A stretch of DNA of 64,000 nt from Oscillibacter valericigenes (GCF_021531435.1 NZ_JAFBIS010000007.1:1-64000), one strand, 5' to 3'. Counted from the first letter of the stretch, positions 6,872 to 16,664 are shown. The notes: a model not told the origin generated them from the sequence alone. Numbers and translations are program-made.

Positions 6872-9800
6872 TTACCCCAAGGTTTTCAATGTCCGCCCGG
6901 CCAGTGCGCAGGCCTGACCGCGGGTGACGTTGGCACTCAGGTTGGCCTTGCCGTCAGCGGTGCCCTTCAGGACGCCGTTCTGGAGCGCCCAGGCCGCGGC
7001 CGTCTTCATGTCGTCAGGGATGGCGGAGGCATCCTTGAGCTTGGACAGGCTGCTGGTATCCTCCACAGCAGGCGAGCCTGCCGCATTATACAGCGTGCTC
7101 AGCATATCGCCGCGGGTGGCGGACTCATTTCCAGTTTTCAGGCCATTGGCCTGTCCCCAGGCGATACCGCCGCTGTAGTCCTTGACGTCCACGGCGCCGG
7201 TGATACGGCCCGCCAAGTTGGAGAGCTGGTTCAGCGTCACGCTGCTATACAGGTCGAACTTCTCCTCGCTCTTGCCCACCATGATCTCACGGGCGCTCAG
7301 GGAGCAGACCTCGCTATAGAACACATTGGAGGCGGGTACGTCAGTGAAGCTCTTGGCGTTGTCGATGATCTTGACAGTGGTGGAGCCGGTTATCGTCAGG
7401 GCGATGCCGTTCTCCGTCACCATGGAGGTGGAGACGATCTCCTCAGTGCCGTCAGCCTTCACGATGACGGCCACGGTGCCGGGAGTGACGTCCTCCACGG
7501 GGATCTCTACTCTGACAAGGCCAGTGCCCTTGGGTACGGTGATATCCACAGCGGGAGCATTCTTGGTGCTGCCGGCAGCGGGGACTTCCACAGGCAAAGT
7601 CACGGCCTTGCCGGCCTCGAAGGCTTCCTTGGCGGCGGCGGAGGACACGCTGGACTTGACCTCGGTGATGTTGCCGTTCCTGGCGGTGACCACGGTGCCG
7701 GTGGTTCCGTCAGCGGTTTTGGTAGTTTCGGTGACGGTGCCGTTCTTCTTGGTCTCCACGGTAGTGACGCTGCCGTCGGTGTTCTTGGTGGTCTCCGTCA
7801 CAGTGCCGGTGATCCGATCGATCACGGTCGTGGTGGTGGAGCCGTCGTTGTTTTTCACTGTGGTCGTGGTGGAACTGCTTTCATCACCGGAAGACGTGTC
7901 GAATTGGTCGGGAAGATCAACGATCAGAGGGTAACTCTTGAAAGACTCTCCGGCGACTGCCTTTTTGTAGATCCGAAGGGTTTTGCCGAGAGTTACAGTG
8001 TCGCCGTTTAAAATGGTTTTTGGGTGCGTCGTGATACCAGTTCTGTTATATTCCACCACTTCATAGATGCTGTCGTCGAAAGTGATCTTCTCGCTGCTGA
8101 AGTTGATGACAAACGCAGAACTGTCAGGCGCGGCGGGCCGGTCGGGGAGCGGAAGCTCCGCTGGCTTACTCTCGAAAGACTGTCCTTCGACTGCTCTTGT
8201 GCAAACATAGTAGGTTTCACCGGGGTAGAACGCCTTGCCGCTGATAACGGTTTGTTCTTCCCCAAAAATTTTGCGGTACACTCGATAGGTGGCGTCATCG
8301 TACGAAAGCTTCTCGTTGACATAGTCGATGGTGTAAGCAACACCGGCGGGCGCGGCGGGCCGGTCAGGAATTTTGTTCGCCATTGCCGGGCTGGCGGGAG
8401 TATCGCCGTTGGCGGCCTTGCGGATATAGATATTCTTGCCGAGGAAAAGAAGGGCGTCGTTTGCGACAAGAACGCCGAAGTTTGTCCAGCTCGCTTCATA
8501 GCCGTCTTCCAGCGTGATCCTCTGACGGGCATAGTCAATGCTGAAGCCCTCGCCGGGTTCGGGCGCGTTTTCGGAGGTTTTTTGGGTGACGCCTTCTTCG
8601 TTGGGGGCAGACGGTTGATAGAAACCGTTGCCCGCGTACCGGGCGTAGAAGGTGTACGCGGTCTGCGTCTCCAAGCCGCTGAAGGTGAGGCTGGTCTGCC
8701 ATGTGGTGCCGCCGTCCTTGCTGTATTCCGCGCCGGGGATGGATTTGAGCGTAATGCTGTTTGAACTTACGGAGGCGATCTCCGGCGCGCTGGGGGGCCC
8801 CGCGTAGGTCAGCTTCTTCTCCTCCGGCGTAATGGAGCCGGAGCCGGTCAGGGTGCCATAATTGATTAGAGTACCATCCTCCAGATTCATTTCGCAGTTT
8901 GTGGCGTTCAAGGCAAGGGTGCCGTAATTGGTTAGCGTACCATGCACATAAATATCGTTAACATCGTCTTGAACGGTCAGGGTTTTGCCCTTGGGAATGG
9001 TCAGGCTGGCGTTTTCATGGATTGAGAGAACGCCGAAGCCGCTGGTGAGGGTGCGGTCCTCGGTCAGGGTGACGTTGCCGTAAACCACGCCTAAAACAAC
9101 GCCCTGGGTCAGGGTCTTGGACGTGCTGGTTGTTCCCGTCCAGCCCACCCATGCGTTGCCGTTGACCGTGAGTGTGCCGGTCCCCTTGGCCTCCCCGGTG
9201 AGATCCCTTCCGCCGCCGATAGCATCCGCTTTATCGCTGCCAGCGGTAGCGGTGACGGTGCCGCCGGTAATGGTGACGTTGCCGCCAAGGCCGTGGCCCA
9301 CGATGCCGTATTGATTTGAGCCGCCGCCGATGCCGGCCCCACCCTCGCCGCCGGTAGCGGTGACCTTGCCGCCAGAAATGTTGACGGTGCCGCCATTTCC
9401 GCCAACGGACTCCTTGGCGTAGCCGCCGCCGATGCCGGGCGAGCCGAAGCCGCCGATGGCGGTGATCGTGCCGCTCTCAATGTTGACAGTGCCGCAGTTG
9501 CTCTTCATATGACCGCCGATGCCGGCGCCGGATCTAATATTGGGTTCGCTATAGCCCTGCGCAGTCAGGCTGCCGTTGCCCCGGATGGTCAGGGTGTGGC
9601 CCTCTCCAACCTCAATGCCGCCGCAGGCTATGCCGCCCCCGAGGTAGTTGGTGCCCTCAAGGGTCAGAGTCACGTTTGCTTTGCCGGTAGTTTCACTTCC
9701 CAGGAGAACCATGGCCTGATAGCCGTCCGTATCAGAAAGTCCCCTAGGCTCATGATTGTTAATGGTCAAATTTTTGATCCGGATCTTCACGGGCAGGCCT

Positions 9801-11209
9801 GTTTCGACCTTCAGGCTTTTGCCAATATAATTTGTGGCACTGGAAATAACGAACGAGCCGGTGACGGTGATCTCCTGGGAGGGGTCAAAGTCCGGCGTGG
9901 TCTTTCCGTCGCCGTATGCGACCTTGACCGTGCCTGCCGCGTCGCCGTCCAGGATCCGGATGGTGCCCTCCGCAATGTCAAAGACATAGTTATCGGGGAC
10001 GACTACTACGGGCGCGTTTACGGTGAAGCTCACGACGAAGGTCTTAGCATCCACAGAGGCTCCGCCAACGGTCACGGTTGCCGTGTAGGTACCGGCAGGC
10101 AGGCCGCTGTTGGGAACCACGGTGAAGCTGTCGGTGCCGCCGGGGGCAATGCTATTGATGCTGGTCTTACTTACGGTAAATGCGTCCGGGTTGGCGCCGG
10201 AAAGTGCCACGCTCAAAGCGCCGGTGGCGCCAGTGCCGGTATTGCTCACTGTGACGGTCCTGGACGTCTGAGCGCCGTAGCCCACATCAGCGGGGTCAAA
10301 GGTATGGGTACCGCTCACATCCAGGCCGATGCTGTAGGTCAGAGCCACATCGCCGCCGTTGGAAGTCCAGTGGGCGTAAATCGTGGTGTTTGCGTTGAAC
10401 ACGGTGTCGGTGGTGACCTGTGTGCCGCCCCCATCTGCCGTATACCAGCCGTCAAAGGTGTAGTTTTCACGGCTCGCTGTGGGCAGCGAGGCCAGCTTGC
10501 CATTCGCATCGGTGGTCAAAGTGGAAGCCTCCACCGTGCCGCCGTTGGCGTTCAGGGTAATGGTGTAGGTGGGCGCTGTGTCCCGGATCTCCACATACGT
10601 GTCTGCGACATTGTAGGTATAAGGCCCGGTGGTGGAAGCTGTGAACGAGGCAGAATCCGCGGTGCGCCACCAATAGGTGGTGGGCAGGGTCGGCGCGGTG
10701 CTCAGCGCACTCCCTCCAGGAACCTGGGCAGTCACATGACCTCCAGAGATAGCGATGCTGTCGGCATAGATGCCGTAGCTTGCGCCATCACCACTCATCT
10801 CCTGGCTACCGACGGTGACGGTGCCGCCGTTGATGGTCAGGCTACTGACTTTGATGCCGAAGCAGCCGCCGTTGACGATCAGCTGGCCGGTGCCCCCGCT
10901 CTGGCCGTAGATGGTCAGGTTTCCCACGCCCTGGATGCTGCCGTTGACGGTCAGGGTGCAGCCGTCCGCCAGGATCAGGTAGACGCTGCCGGAGATGGCG
11001 ATGTCGCCGGAGATGGTGACGCTGCCCTGTACCACATACCAGTCATTTGACCATGTGGTGCTGCCGCTGGTCACTTCCGTGGCGCTGCGGGTCTGTGTTT
11101 TGCCTTCCACGTCCAGATAGGACACGCTGTCTGCCGCCAGCGCCGCCGTGGGCAGCAGCCCTGCCAACAGGCAGGCGGTCAGCAGGATGCTCAATAACCG
11201 TTTTTTCAT
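6872..11209 (-). CDS. Giant exported beta-helix protein with InlB repeat and SLH domains
   Basis: A secreted surface protein of about 1,445 aa. A signal peptide (KKRLLSILLTACLLAGLLPTAALAA) is followed by beta-helix-like repeats rich in TINGGTVTV (about 60-200), one InlB B-type repeat with YTFDGWYTADGG (about 220-285), a choice-of-anchor/Ig-like segment, Gly-rich pectate-lyase-like repeats (AGIGGG motifs, about 540-680), EPxx-type repeats, a Thr-rich spacer (about 1,130-1,190) and C-terminal S-layer-homology repeats (FTDVPASNVFYSEV onward). SLH domains usually bind pyruvylated cell-wall polymers. ATG 11209 follows AAGGAGG. The upstream TetR gene ends four bases before it. Adhesion is the likely role. 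Confidence 0.8.
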   Translation of the reverse strand: MKKRLLSILLTACLLAGLLPTAALAADSVSYLDVEGKTQTRSATEVTSGSTTWSNDWYVVQGSVTISGDIAISGSVYLILADGCTLTVNGSIQGVGNLTIYGQSGGTGQLIVNGGCFGIKVSSLTINGGTVTVGSQEMSGDGASYGIYADSIAISGGHVTAQVPGGSALSTAPTLPTTYWWRTADSASFTASTTGPYTYNVADTYVEIRDTAPTYTITLNANGGTVEASTLTTDANGKLASLPTASRENYTFDGWYTADGGGTQVTTDTVFNANTTIYAHWTSNGGDVALTYSIGLDVSGTHTFDPADVGYGAQTSRTVTVSNTGTGATGALSVALSGANPDAFTVSKTSINSIAPGGTDSFTVVPNSGLPAGTYTATVTVGGASVDAKTFVVSFTVNAPVVVVPDNYVFDIAEGTIRILDGDAAGTVKVAYGDGKTTPDFDPSQEITVTGSFVISSATNYIGKSLKVETGLPVKIRIKNLTINNHEPRGLSDTDGYQAMVLLGSETTGKANVTLTLEGTNYLGGGIACGGIEVGEGHTLTIRGNGSLTAQGYSEPNIRSGAGIGGHMKSNCGTVNIESGTITAIGGFGSPGIGGGYAKESVGGNGGTVNISGGKVTATGGEGGAGIGGGSNQYGIVGHGLGGNVTITGGTVTATAGSDKADAIGGGRDLTGEAKGTGTLTVNGNAWVGWTGTTSTSKTLTQGVVLGVVYGNVTLTEDRTLTSGFGVLSIHENASLTIPKGKTLTVQDDVNDIYVHGTLTNYGTLALNATNCEMNLEDGTLINYGTLTGSGSITPEEKKLTYAGPPSAPEIASVSSNSITLKSIPGAEYSKDGGTTWQTSLTFSGLETQTAYTFYARYAGNGFYQPSAPNEEGVTQKTSENAPEPGEGFSIDYARQRITLEDGYEASWTNFGVLVANDALLFLGKNIYIRKAANGDTPASPAMANKIPDRPAAPAGVAYTIDYVNEKLSYDDATYRVYRKIFGEEQTVISGKAFYPGETYYVCTRAVEGQSFESKPAELPLPDRPAAPDSSAFVINFSSEKITFDDSIYEVVEYNRTGITTHPKTILNGDTVTLGKTLRIYKKAVAGESFKSYPLIVDLPDQFDTSSGDESSSTTTTVKNNDGSTTTTVIDRITGTVTETTKNTDGSVTTVETKKNGTVTETTKTADGTTGTVVTARNGNITEVKSSVSSAAAKEAFEAGKAVTLPVEVPAAGSTKNAPAVDITVPKGTGLVRVEIPVEDVTPGTVAVIVKADGTEEIVSTSMVTENGIALTITGSTTVKIIDNAKSFTDVPASNVFYSEVCSLSAREIMVGKSEEKFDLYSSVTLNQLSNLAGRITGAVDVKDYSGGIAWGQANGLKTGNESATRGDMLSTLYNAAGSPAVEDTSSLSKLKDASAIPDDMKTAAAWALQNGVLKGTADGKANLSANVTRGQACALAGRTLKTLG

Positions 11210-11213
11210 GTTT

Positions 11214-11813
11214 TCATCCCTCCTTTTGGATCGCTTTCGGGTTGTATTTCGCAACAAAGAGTTCCAGGCTTTCTTTCAGCACTTCTATCTGGGATCTCAG
11301 ATAAAACTCGTCCTCAAACAACGCGTAATGTACGCACGCCCGGATCAGAATGAAAATCAGCGGCGTCAGCTTTTGATAGGGGATCCCCAGCTTGTCCTCC
11401 AGGCTTTTTGCGTACTCGGTATAACGCTGATCGACGCCTTTAAAGAACTTCTGACCGTATTCCCTGTATTTCGGGTGGGTATAGACCTGATACATCAGTC
11501 TGTACTTCTTGCCGTGTTTTTCCGCCGTCCAGTATGGGATCTCGTCAATGAATCGCCATAAGTTCTCAACATCGGTCGGGGCTTTCGCCATGAACTCCTG
11601 CTCCACCTTGCTCATACAGTATTCGGTGGATTGAATGATGAGGTCGTCCAGATCCTTGAAATATGTATAAATCATCGATGTGTTATATCCGCAGTGCTTC
11701 GCCAGGGTGCGAATACCGGTGCCGTGCAAGCCCAACTCGGCAAAGCCGTTAAAGCACGTTTCCATCAACTCAGCCTTTTTCGCATTCCATTGTGCTTCTG
11801 TGTAATTCGCCAT
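11214..11813 (-). CDS. TetR/AcrR-family transcriptional regulator
   Basis: A 199-aa regulator. The N-terminal helix-turn-helix is clear (FAELGLHGTGIRTLAKHCGYNTSMIYTYFKDLDDLI, residues about 22-58, of which the last part is the family hallmark Y-x-Y-F-K-x-L-x-x-L). The C-terminal ligand and dimer domain is helical and not recognisable. AAAGGGG precedes ATG 11813. Its stop codon lies in the leader of the giant surface-protein gene, so the two are co-transcribed and the regulator probably controls its own operon. Confidence 0.85.
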   Translation of the reverse strand: MANYTEAQWNAKKAELMETCFNGFAELGLHGTGIRTLAKHCGYNTSMIYTYFKDLDDLIIQSTEYCMSKVEQEFMAKAPTDVENLWRFIDEIPYWTAEKHGKKYRLMYQVYTHPKYREYGQKFFKGVDQRYTEYAKSLEDKLGIPYQKLTPLIFILIRACVHYALFEDEFYLRSQIEVLKESLELFVAKYNPKAIQKEG

Positions 11814-11852
11814 CCGATCGCCCCTTTCATTTAAATCGTTCGTGTCAAATCA

Positions 11853-11881
11853 AATATAGCACATCCATGCGGAAAAATCAA
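11853..11881 (-). promoter_or_regulatory. Promoter of the TetR/surface-protein operon
   Basis: On the minus strand, -35 TTGATT (11881-11876), a 17-base spacer and -10 TATATT (11858-11853). The stretch between it and ATG 11813 holds TTTGACACGAACGATTTAAA, which could include the TetR operator, although no perfect palindrome is visible. Confidence 0.55.
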
Positions 11882-12108
11882 CGGGTCTCACGGTATCCGC
11901 CGGAATCTTAGCAACAGTCCGTCAGCGGTTTCTGCTTTGTCTGTAATTGGGTGGCCTCATTCCTGTTCCGGGTGGAACAGAATAGGGCAGCACCGGGCAA
12001 GATTTTCCCGCCCAGCACTGCTCTTTTACTCGTTTTGAAATCATTCTTCTCTCTTTTGCCCTAAGTGCTGCCGGTTTTCAGCATCGTAGATTTTGCCAAC
12101 CGTGTCTG
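11882..12108. other. Intergenic stretch without visible gene
   Basis: Part of a 460-base gap between the divergent TetR and hydrolase genes. Apart from the two flanking promoters I see no gene, RNA or repeat here. A ten-codon open frame at about 12172-12204 looks incidental. Confidence 0.5.
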
Positions 12109-12137
12109 TTGCGGATTAGTTCATAGCATGATATGAT
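12109..12137 (+). promoter_or_regulatory. Promoter of the M20 hydrolase genes
   Basis: -35 TTGCGG (12109-12114), 17-base spacer, -10 TATGAT (12132-12137). It is 138 bases ahead of ATG 12275, so a leader of about 130 bases would be made. Confidence 0.5.
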
Positions 12138-12274
12138 GAACTCAAGAAATCGAAATTTGGAGTGGTAAACTATGAAACTATTTGATTGGGGTGGCAGAGA
12201 ATAAAGATATGCTTCTTTGATGAAAGGGACTACAAATTCAAGGAAACCGATCATAAATCAGAGGAGGGGTCGTC

Positions 12275-13510
12275 ATGGTAACGATCAACGAGCGCAGGTT
12301 GCTGGATAGAATCGGCAAATTGGGACAGATTGGAAAAGACTTGGATGGCAAAAGAACCCGCCTTGCAGCGGATGATGCGGAAAAACTTGGGAGAGATGCC
12401 GTTGTCGCCTGGATGCGTGAGGCAGGCCTCCGTGTTGAGACTGATTACATCGGCAACATCTTCGGCATTTGGGAAACAGAGGAGAACAAAGGCCAGGAGC
12501 CCGTTATGACGGGGTCCCATATCGACACCGTGATCAACGCAGGACAGTATGACGGCTGCTATGGCGTGCTGGCGGGTATCGAGGTGATCCAGTCCCTCAA
12601 AGAAGCGGGTGTTAAGACCGCACGGCCAATGGCGGTGGCCGCTTTCACCAATGAGGAAGGTGTCCGCTATTCGCCGGACATGATGGGTTCTCTGGTTTAC
12701 GCGGGTGGAATGTCCGCCGCTGATGCCTGTGCTTCCGTGGGTATCGACGGAACCGTGCTGGGCGAGGAGTTAAAGCGGATCGGCTATGCCGGAACTGTCG
12801 AGCCGGGCTTCTTAAAGCCCCACGCCTTTGTAGAACTCCACATTGAACAGGGACCGATTCTGGACGCAGAAGGTTACGACATCGGTGCTGTGGAGAATCT
12901 GCAAGGTATCTCCTGGCAGCAGATCACCATTGAGGGCGCTCAAAACCACGCCGGTACTACGCCCATCTCCTACCGGCACGATGCCGGCGTTGCGGCGGCA
13001 AAGGTCATCACTTTTATGCGTGAACGGTGCCTGAAGTCCAATGGAAAAACTGTCTCTACGACGGGATGTATTGCATTTGAACCCAATGCCGTCAATGTGA
13101 TTCCATCCAAAGCTGTCTTCACCGTGGATGTTCGGAATCCTGATGAAGCTGCTCTGCAGGCGGAGGAAAAAGCCCTGGCGGACTATCTTGTGGAGCTTGA
13201 AAAAACAGACGGCGTGAAGATTACCACAGAACGCCTGTCCAGATTCAAGCCGGTCCTGTTCGACGAAGGCATTGTAAAACTGGTGGAAAAGTATGCGGGA
13301 GAGCGAAACCTCAGGTGCCGCAGAATGACATCCGGCGCAGGGCAGGACGCTCAAAATATGGCATTGCTTTGCCCCACGGCAATGATTTTTTCTCCCAGTG
13401 TCAAAGGTATCAGTCATAATCCCAAAGAATACGCAAAAGACGAGGATTTGATCCGCTGCGCACGGGTCTTTATGGATGTTATGAGTGATCTGGCAGGTGC
13501 GAATACCTGA
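12275..13510 (+). CDS. Zn-dependent M20 amidohydrolase (allantoate/N-carbamoyl-amino-acid hydrolase type)
   Basis: A 411-aa enzyme of the AllC/HyuC/AmaB group, which removes carbamoyl or ureido groups from allantoate, ureidoglycine or N-carbamoyl-L-amino acids in the cytoplasm. Metal-ligand motifs are visible: GSHIDTV near residue 85, FTNEEGVRYSPDMMGS near 128, ELHIEQGP near 190, and the terminal SGAGQDAQ / GISHNPKEY region. Length and motif order match the family. GGAGGGG precedes the ATG. The second M20 gene starts 18 bases after its stop. The exact substrate cannot be told from sequence; no allantoinase or hydantoinase lies beside it. Confidence 0.8.
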   Translation: MVTINERRLLDRIGKLGQIGKDLDGKRTRLAADDAEKLGRDAVVAWMREAGLRVETDYIGNIFGIWETEENKGQEPVMTGSHIDTVINAGQYDGCYGVLAGIEVIQSLKEAGVKTARPMAVAAFTNEEGVRYSPDMMGSLVYAGGMSAADACASVGIDGTVLGEELKRIGYAGTVEPGFLKPHAFVELHIEQGPILDAEGYDIGAVENLQGISWQQITIEGAQNHAGTTPISYRHDAGVAAAKVITFMRERCLKSNGKTVSTTGCIAFEPNAVNVIPSKAVFTVDVRNPDEAALQAEEKALADYLVELEKTDGVKITTERLSRFKPVLFDEGIVKLVEKYAGERNLRCRRMTSGAGQDAQNMALLCPTAMIFSPSVKGISHNPKEYAKDEDLIRCARVFMDVMSDLAGANT

Positions 13511-13528
13511 GAACGGATGGTGTAACAC

Positions 13529-14680
13529 ATGGAATTTGGTAAGCAGCTGCAGGAATGGCGGCATTATCTGCATCAGCATCCCGAAACGGCTTTTGAAGAA
13601 AAAGAAACCGCAAGCTTTGTTGCGAAGAAACTGCGTGAATTTGGCGTCGATGTGGTGGAAGGCGTTGGCGGTACCGGCGTAGTGGGAACCTTGAAGTGCG
13701 GCGACGGAAAGAAGGCCATCGGTATTCGAGCCGACATGGACGCCTTGCATGTGACGGAATGCGGTGTGCACGACCATGTTTCGCAAAATAAGGGGAAGAT
13801 GCACGGCTGCGGACATGATGGACATACGGTATCGCTTCTCGGCGCAGCGAAGCTGCTGTCTGAACGCAGGAATTTTGACGGTACAGTCCGATTCATTTTC
13901 CAGCCAGCCGAGGAGCCCGGTAAAGGGGCGCAGGCGATGATCGACGATGGCCTGTTTGAGCGCTTCCCGATGGACGAGATCTATGGACTCCACAATGCGC
14001 CGTTCCTTCCCGCGGGTGTCGTCCATACAAAAGTTGGCGGGGTTGCCAGCAGCGAAGATGATTTTACGATTTGTATTACCGGAAAGGGAGGGCACGCATC
14101 CAGCCCTCACGAGGGGGTAGATCCGCTGGCCTGTTTCGCTGAAATCTATTTGGCGTTGCAAACGATCGTCTCCCGCAACGCGAGATCCACCCATCCAGTT
14201 GTCATTTCCTGTACGGAGATCATCACAGATGGTGCGCACAATGCGATCCCCACCCATGTTGAAATACGGGGAGATGCAAGAACAACAACGCCGGAAGATC
14301 AGCTGTTGGTAGAGGAAAGAATGCGGGCAATTGTGGAAGGCGTCTGCGGCATGAACGGCGCACAGTACGAATTCCGCTATACCCACGAGTTCTATCCCGC
14401 TGTAAACGCTGACACATGTGTAACGGCAGCTGTTAAGGCGGCGGCCACGGTGGTCGGGGCAGAACGGGTGAACGGAGCCTGCGAGCCCTGGATGGCTTCA
14501 GAGGATTTTGCAGCCTTCGCCCGACATGTGCCTGCCTGCTTCCTGCTGTTGGGCAGCGGTAAAAATGACGCCGCTAATGTGCCGCTTCACAATAATACCT
14601 TCGACTATAACGATTCAGTCCTGGAAACAGGGGCAAAAATCTGGGCTGAGCTTGTGGCGCAACGTCTGCCACGGCAATAG
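13529..14680 (+). CDS. M20D-family amidohydrolase (hippurate hydrolase/IAA-amino-acid hydrolase type)
   Basis: A 383-aa metal-dependent amidase. Family motifs: HQHPETAFEE, GIRADMDAL, HGCGHDGH (metal ligands), FQPAEEPGKGAQAMIDDG, and the terminal PLHNNTFDYND. Members cleave N-acyl amino acids such as hippurate or N-acetyl-diaminopimelate. It follows the AllC-like gene with an 18-base gap, so the pair probably degrades one N-substituted amino acid or peptide-like compound in sequence. Substrate unknown. Confidence 0.85.
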   Translation: MEFGKQLQEWRHYLHQHPETAFEEKETASFVAKKLREFGVDVVEGVGGTGVVGTLKCGDGKKAIGIRADMDALHVTECGVHDHVSQNKGKMHGCGHDGHTVSLLGAAKLLSERRNFDGTVRFIFQPAEEPGKGAQAMIDDGLFERFPMDEIYGLHNAPFLPAGVVHTKVGGVASSEDDFTICITGKGGHASSPHEGVDPLACFAEIYLALQTIVSRNARSTHPVVISCTEIITDGAHNAIPTHVEIRGDARTTTPEDQLLVEERMRAIVEGVCGMNGAQYEFRYTHEFYPAVNADTCVTAAVKAAATVVGAERVNGACEPWMASEDFAAFARHVPACFLLLGSGKNDAANVPLHNNTFDYNDSVLETGAKIWAELVAQRLPRQ

Positions 14681-14773
14681 TCCGTTGACGAAATACCAGT
14701 ATGAAAAGTGAGGGATTTTTGATATAGTTTTCATGAAAGCTGCAAAATAATCCTTAAAAAAGGAAACGATACA

Positions 14774-15682
14774 ATGGAAATCAAACAGCTCAAATACTTT
14801 TTGGAAATTGCACAGGCAGGGAGTTTCTCCCGTGCAGCGGAAAAGCTGTCAGTATCCCAACCTGCCCTGTCAGTTGCTATGAAAAAGTTGGAAGAAGAAC
14901 TTGGCGTACAGCTTTTTTATACATTTGACAGGCGTCAGAAATTGACAGATGAAGGCTCTTGCCTGTTGACCGGTGCCAAGCGGCTTCTGGATGTTTATCA
15001 AGAGACTATTGAAAATGTTACTGCCATTAGCCGGGCTGAAAAGGGTTCTTTTGTGTTGGGTCTTTCTCCACTGTTTGGTTTCTGCTTCTTCGGAGACCTG
15101 ATCCCCAATTTTTCGAGAGACTTTCCTAATATTCAAATTCATATCATTGAGGACGGCGCAAATCGAATCGATGACGCTGTTGCTAATGGGGATGTGGATT
15201 TAGCGGTTACACTGATCACAGACCGTACTCCCTCCTTTGATAGTTGTCATTTTACAACGCAGCGGAATGTCGCACTGCTGCACAAAAGCCACCCGTTAGC
15301 GAATGCCCAGACAATTACCGTTGCGGAGCTAAAAAATGATGCATTTGCGATTTTTAATCAGGATTTTATTCTGAATCGCCAAATCATGTCCGCTTGTCGC
15401 GTCGCTGGATTTCAACCCAAAATTGCGCTGCTGAGTTCACAGTGGGATTTCATGGCAGAGCTCGTATCCCGGAACCGGGCAGTCTCTATTTTGCCGAAGC
15501 CTGTTCTGGACAAGCATCCTACGCCGAATGTATGTTGTGTTCCTCTGACCGACAGCATGAAGTACTGGGACATTGTACTTGCATGGAACAAGCAGAAATA
15601 TATGCCAAAAGCGTGCAGGCTGTTCCTGGAATATGTCAAAAGCAATCTGCCGCCGGATGACCTCTGGCCGGAAGACATGTAG
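14774..15682 (+). CDS. LysR-type transcriptional regulator
   Basis: A 302-aa regulator. The N-terminal winged helix-turn-helix is standard (LKYFLEIAQAGSFSRAAEKL and SQPALSVAMKKLEEELGVQL, residues about 5-50). The C-terminal effector domain (about 90-290) is periplasmic-binding-protein-like. AAAAGGAAACG precedes ATG 14774. It is flanked by the two hydrolase genes and the 3-hydroxybutyrate-type genes, and may regulate either. A terminator follows it. Confidence 0.9.
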   Translation: MEIKQLKYFLEIAQAGSFSRAAEKLSVSQPALSVAMKKLEEELGVQLFYTFDRRQKLTDEGSCLLTGAKRLLDVYQETIENVTAISRAEKGSFVLGLSPLFGFCFFGDLIPNFSRDFPNIQIHIIEDGANRIDDAVANGDVDLAVTLITDRTPSFDSCHFTTQRNVALLHKSHPLANAQTITVAELKNDAFAIFNQDFILNRQIMSACRVAGFQPKIALLSSQWDFMAELVSRNRAVSILPKPVLDKHPTPNVCCVPLTDSMKYWDIVLAWNKQKYMPKACRLFLEYVKSNLPPDDLWPEDM

Positions 15683-15685
15683 TTT

Positions 15686-15713
15686 GAGAGAGCCGTGATC
15701 GGCTCTCTCTTTT
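15686..15713 (+). terminator. Terminator after the LysR gene
   Basis: GAGAGAGCC (15686-15694) pairs with GGCTCTCTC (15701-15709) and a short T run (TTTT) follows. Confidence 0.75.
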
Positions 15714-15813
15714 CGATATAATATAAATTATATTTATTGTTTTCATTATAAATAATAATTGATTTGTATATTATTGATAATGAAGCAAAATCCGATTCAT
15801 GTATTCGCATGAT

Positions 15814-15841
15814 TTACAGTTATCGTGTTCGCTTGTATAAT
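15814..15841 (+). promoter_or_regulatory. Promoter of the SDR/hydroxyacyl-CoA dehydrogenase operon
   Basis: -35 TTACAG (15814-15819), 16-base spacer, -10 TATAAT (15836-15841), 42 bases before the first gene's start codon. Confidence 0.6.
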
Positions 15842-15882
15842 ATAGCCACAATCCAACGTGAAAAACGCGAAAAAGGAGCGCG

Positions 15883-16656
15883 ATGACTATGAAAACTGCT
15901 TTGATCACCGGCGGTGCATCCGGCATTGGCAAAGCCTGTGTTATCCGGATGGCGCAGGAAGGCTACGGCGTGGTCGTGGCAGACGTAAACATGCCCGCTG
16001 CCGAAGCGCTGGCAGAGGAACTGACGGCCAAAGGCCTGGCCGCTATCGCTGTCCACATGGATGTCTCCAGTGAGGAGGAGGTCGAGTCCGGCTTCGACAA
16101 AATGATGGAGACCTATGGTTCTTGTGATCTGGTCATGTCCAATGCTGGTATCCAGATCGTCCATCCTTTTGATGAGTATCCGTTCTCTGACTGGAAAAAG
16201 ATGATGGCCATTCACGCTGACGGTGCTTTTCTGGTGGCCCGCGCCGCCTTCCGCCGCATGAAAGCCAGCGGCAAGGGCGGCCGTATCGTGTTCACTGGCT
16301 CCGTCCAGTCTTTCGTGGGGTCCAAACTGAAGGAGCCCTACAACTTTGCCAAGCACGGTGTGGCCGGCATCGCCAAAGCCATCGCCCGCGAGGGAGCTGA
16401 GTATGGCATCTATACGTATACGATTTGCCCCAGCTTCATCAAGACGCCGCTGGTGGAGAAACAAATTCCCGAACAGGCCCGTGATCTGGGTATCACCGAG
16501 GAAGAAGTCGTAAAGAATATTATGCTGCGAGACACCGTGGATGGCCAGTTTACTACTGTGGAGGACGTTGCAAATACGCTGGCATTCCTCGCCAATGACC
16601 AGGGCGCTCTCACAGGTCAGTCTCTGCGCCTAACCCACGGCTGGGCAATGATGTGA
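15883..16656 (+). CDS. 3-hydroxybutyrate dehydrogenase-like short-chain dehydrogenase
   Basis: A 257-aa NAD(P)-dependent SDR. The Rossmann glycine motif is TGGASGIG, NAG is at about residue 87, and the catalytic Ser (TGSVQS) and Tyr-x3-Lys (YNFAK) are present. The segment FIKTPLVEKQIPEQARDLGITEEEV closely follows the lid region of D-3-hydroxybutyrate dehydrogenases, which interconvert 3-hydroxybutyrate and acetoacetate. ATG 15889 is an equally good start relative to AAGGAG. The next gene begins nine bases after the stop and also handles 3-hydroxyacyl compounds. Confidence 0.75.
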   Translation: MTMKTALITGGASGIGKACVIRMAQEGYGVVVADVNMPAAEALAEELTAKGLAAIAVHMDVSSEEEVESGFDKMMETYGSCDLVMSNAGIQIVHPFDEYPFSDWKKMMAIHADGAFLVARAAFRRMKASGKGGRIVFTGSVQSFVGSKLKEPYNFAKHGVAGIAKAIAREGAEYGIYTYTICPSFIKTPLVEKQIPEQARDLGITEEEVVKNIMLRDTVDGQFTTVEDVANTLAFLANDQGALTGQSLRLTHGWAMM

Positions 16657-16664
16657 GGACTGAT

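Noticed and set aside
9509-11050. Long plus-strand open frame opposite the giant surface-protein gene
   Set aside because: Antisense shadow of GC-rich repeat coding; composition is abnormal and no start signals.
12812-14386. 524-codon minus-strand open frame
   Set aside because: Lies across both M20 hydrolase genes, which are clearly real on the plus strand.
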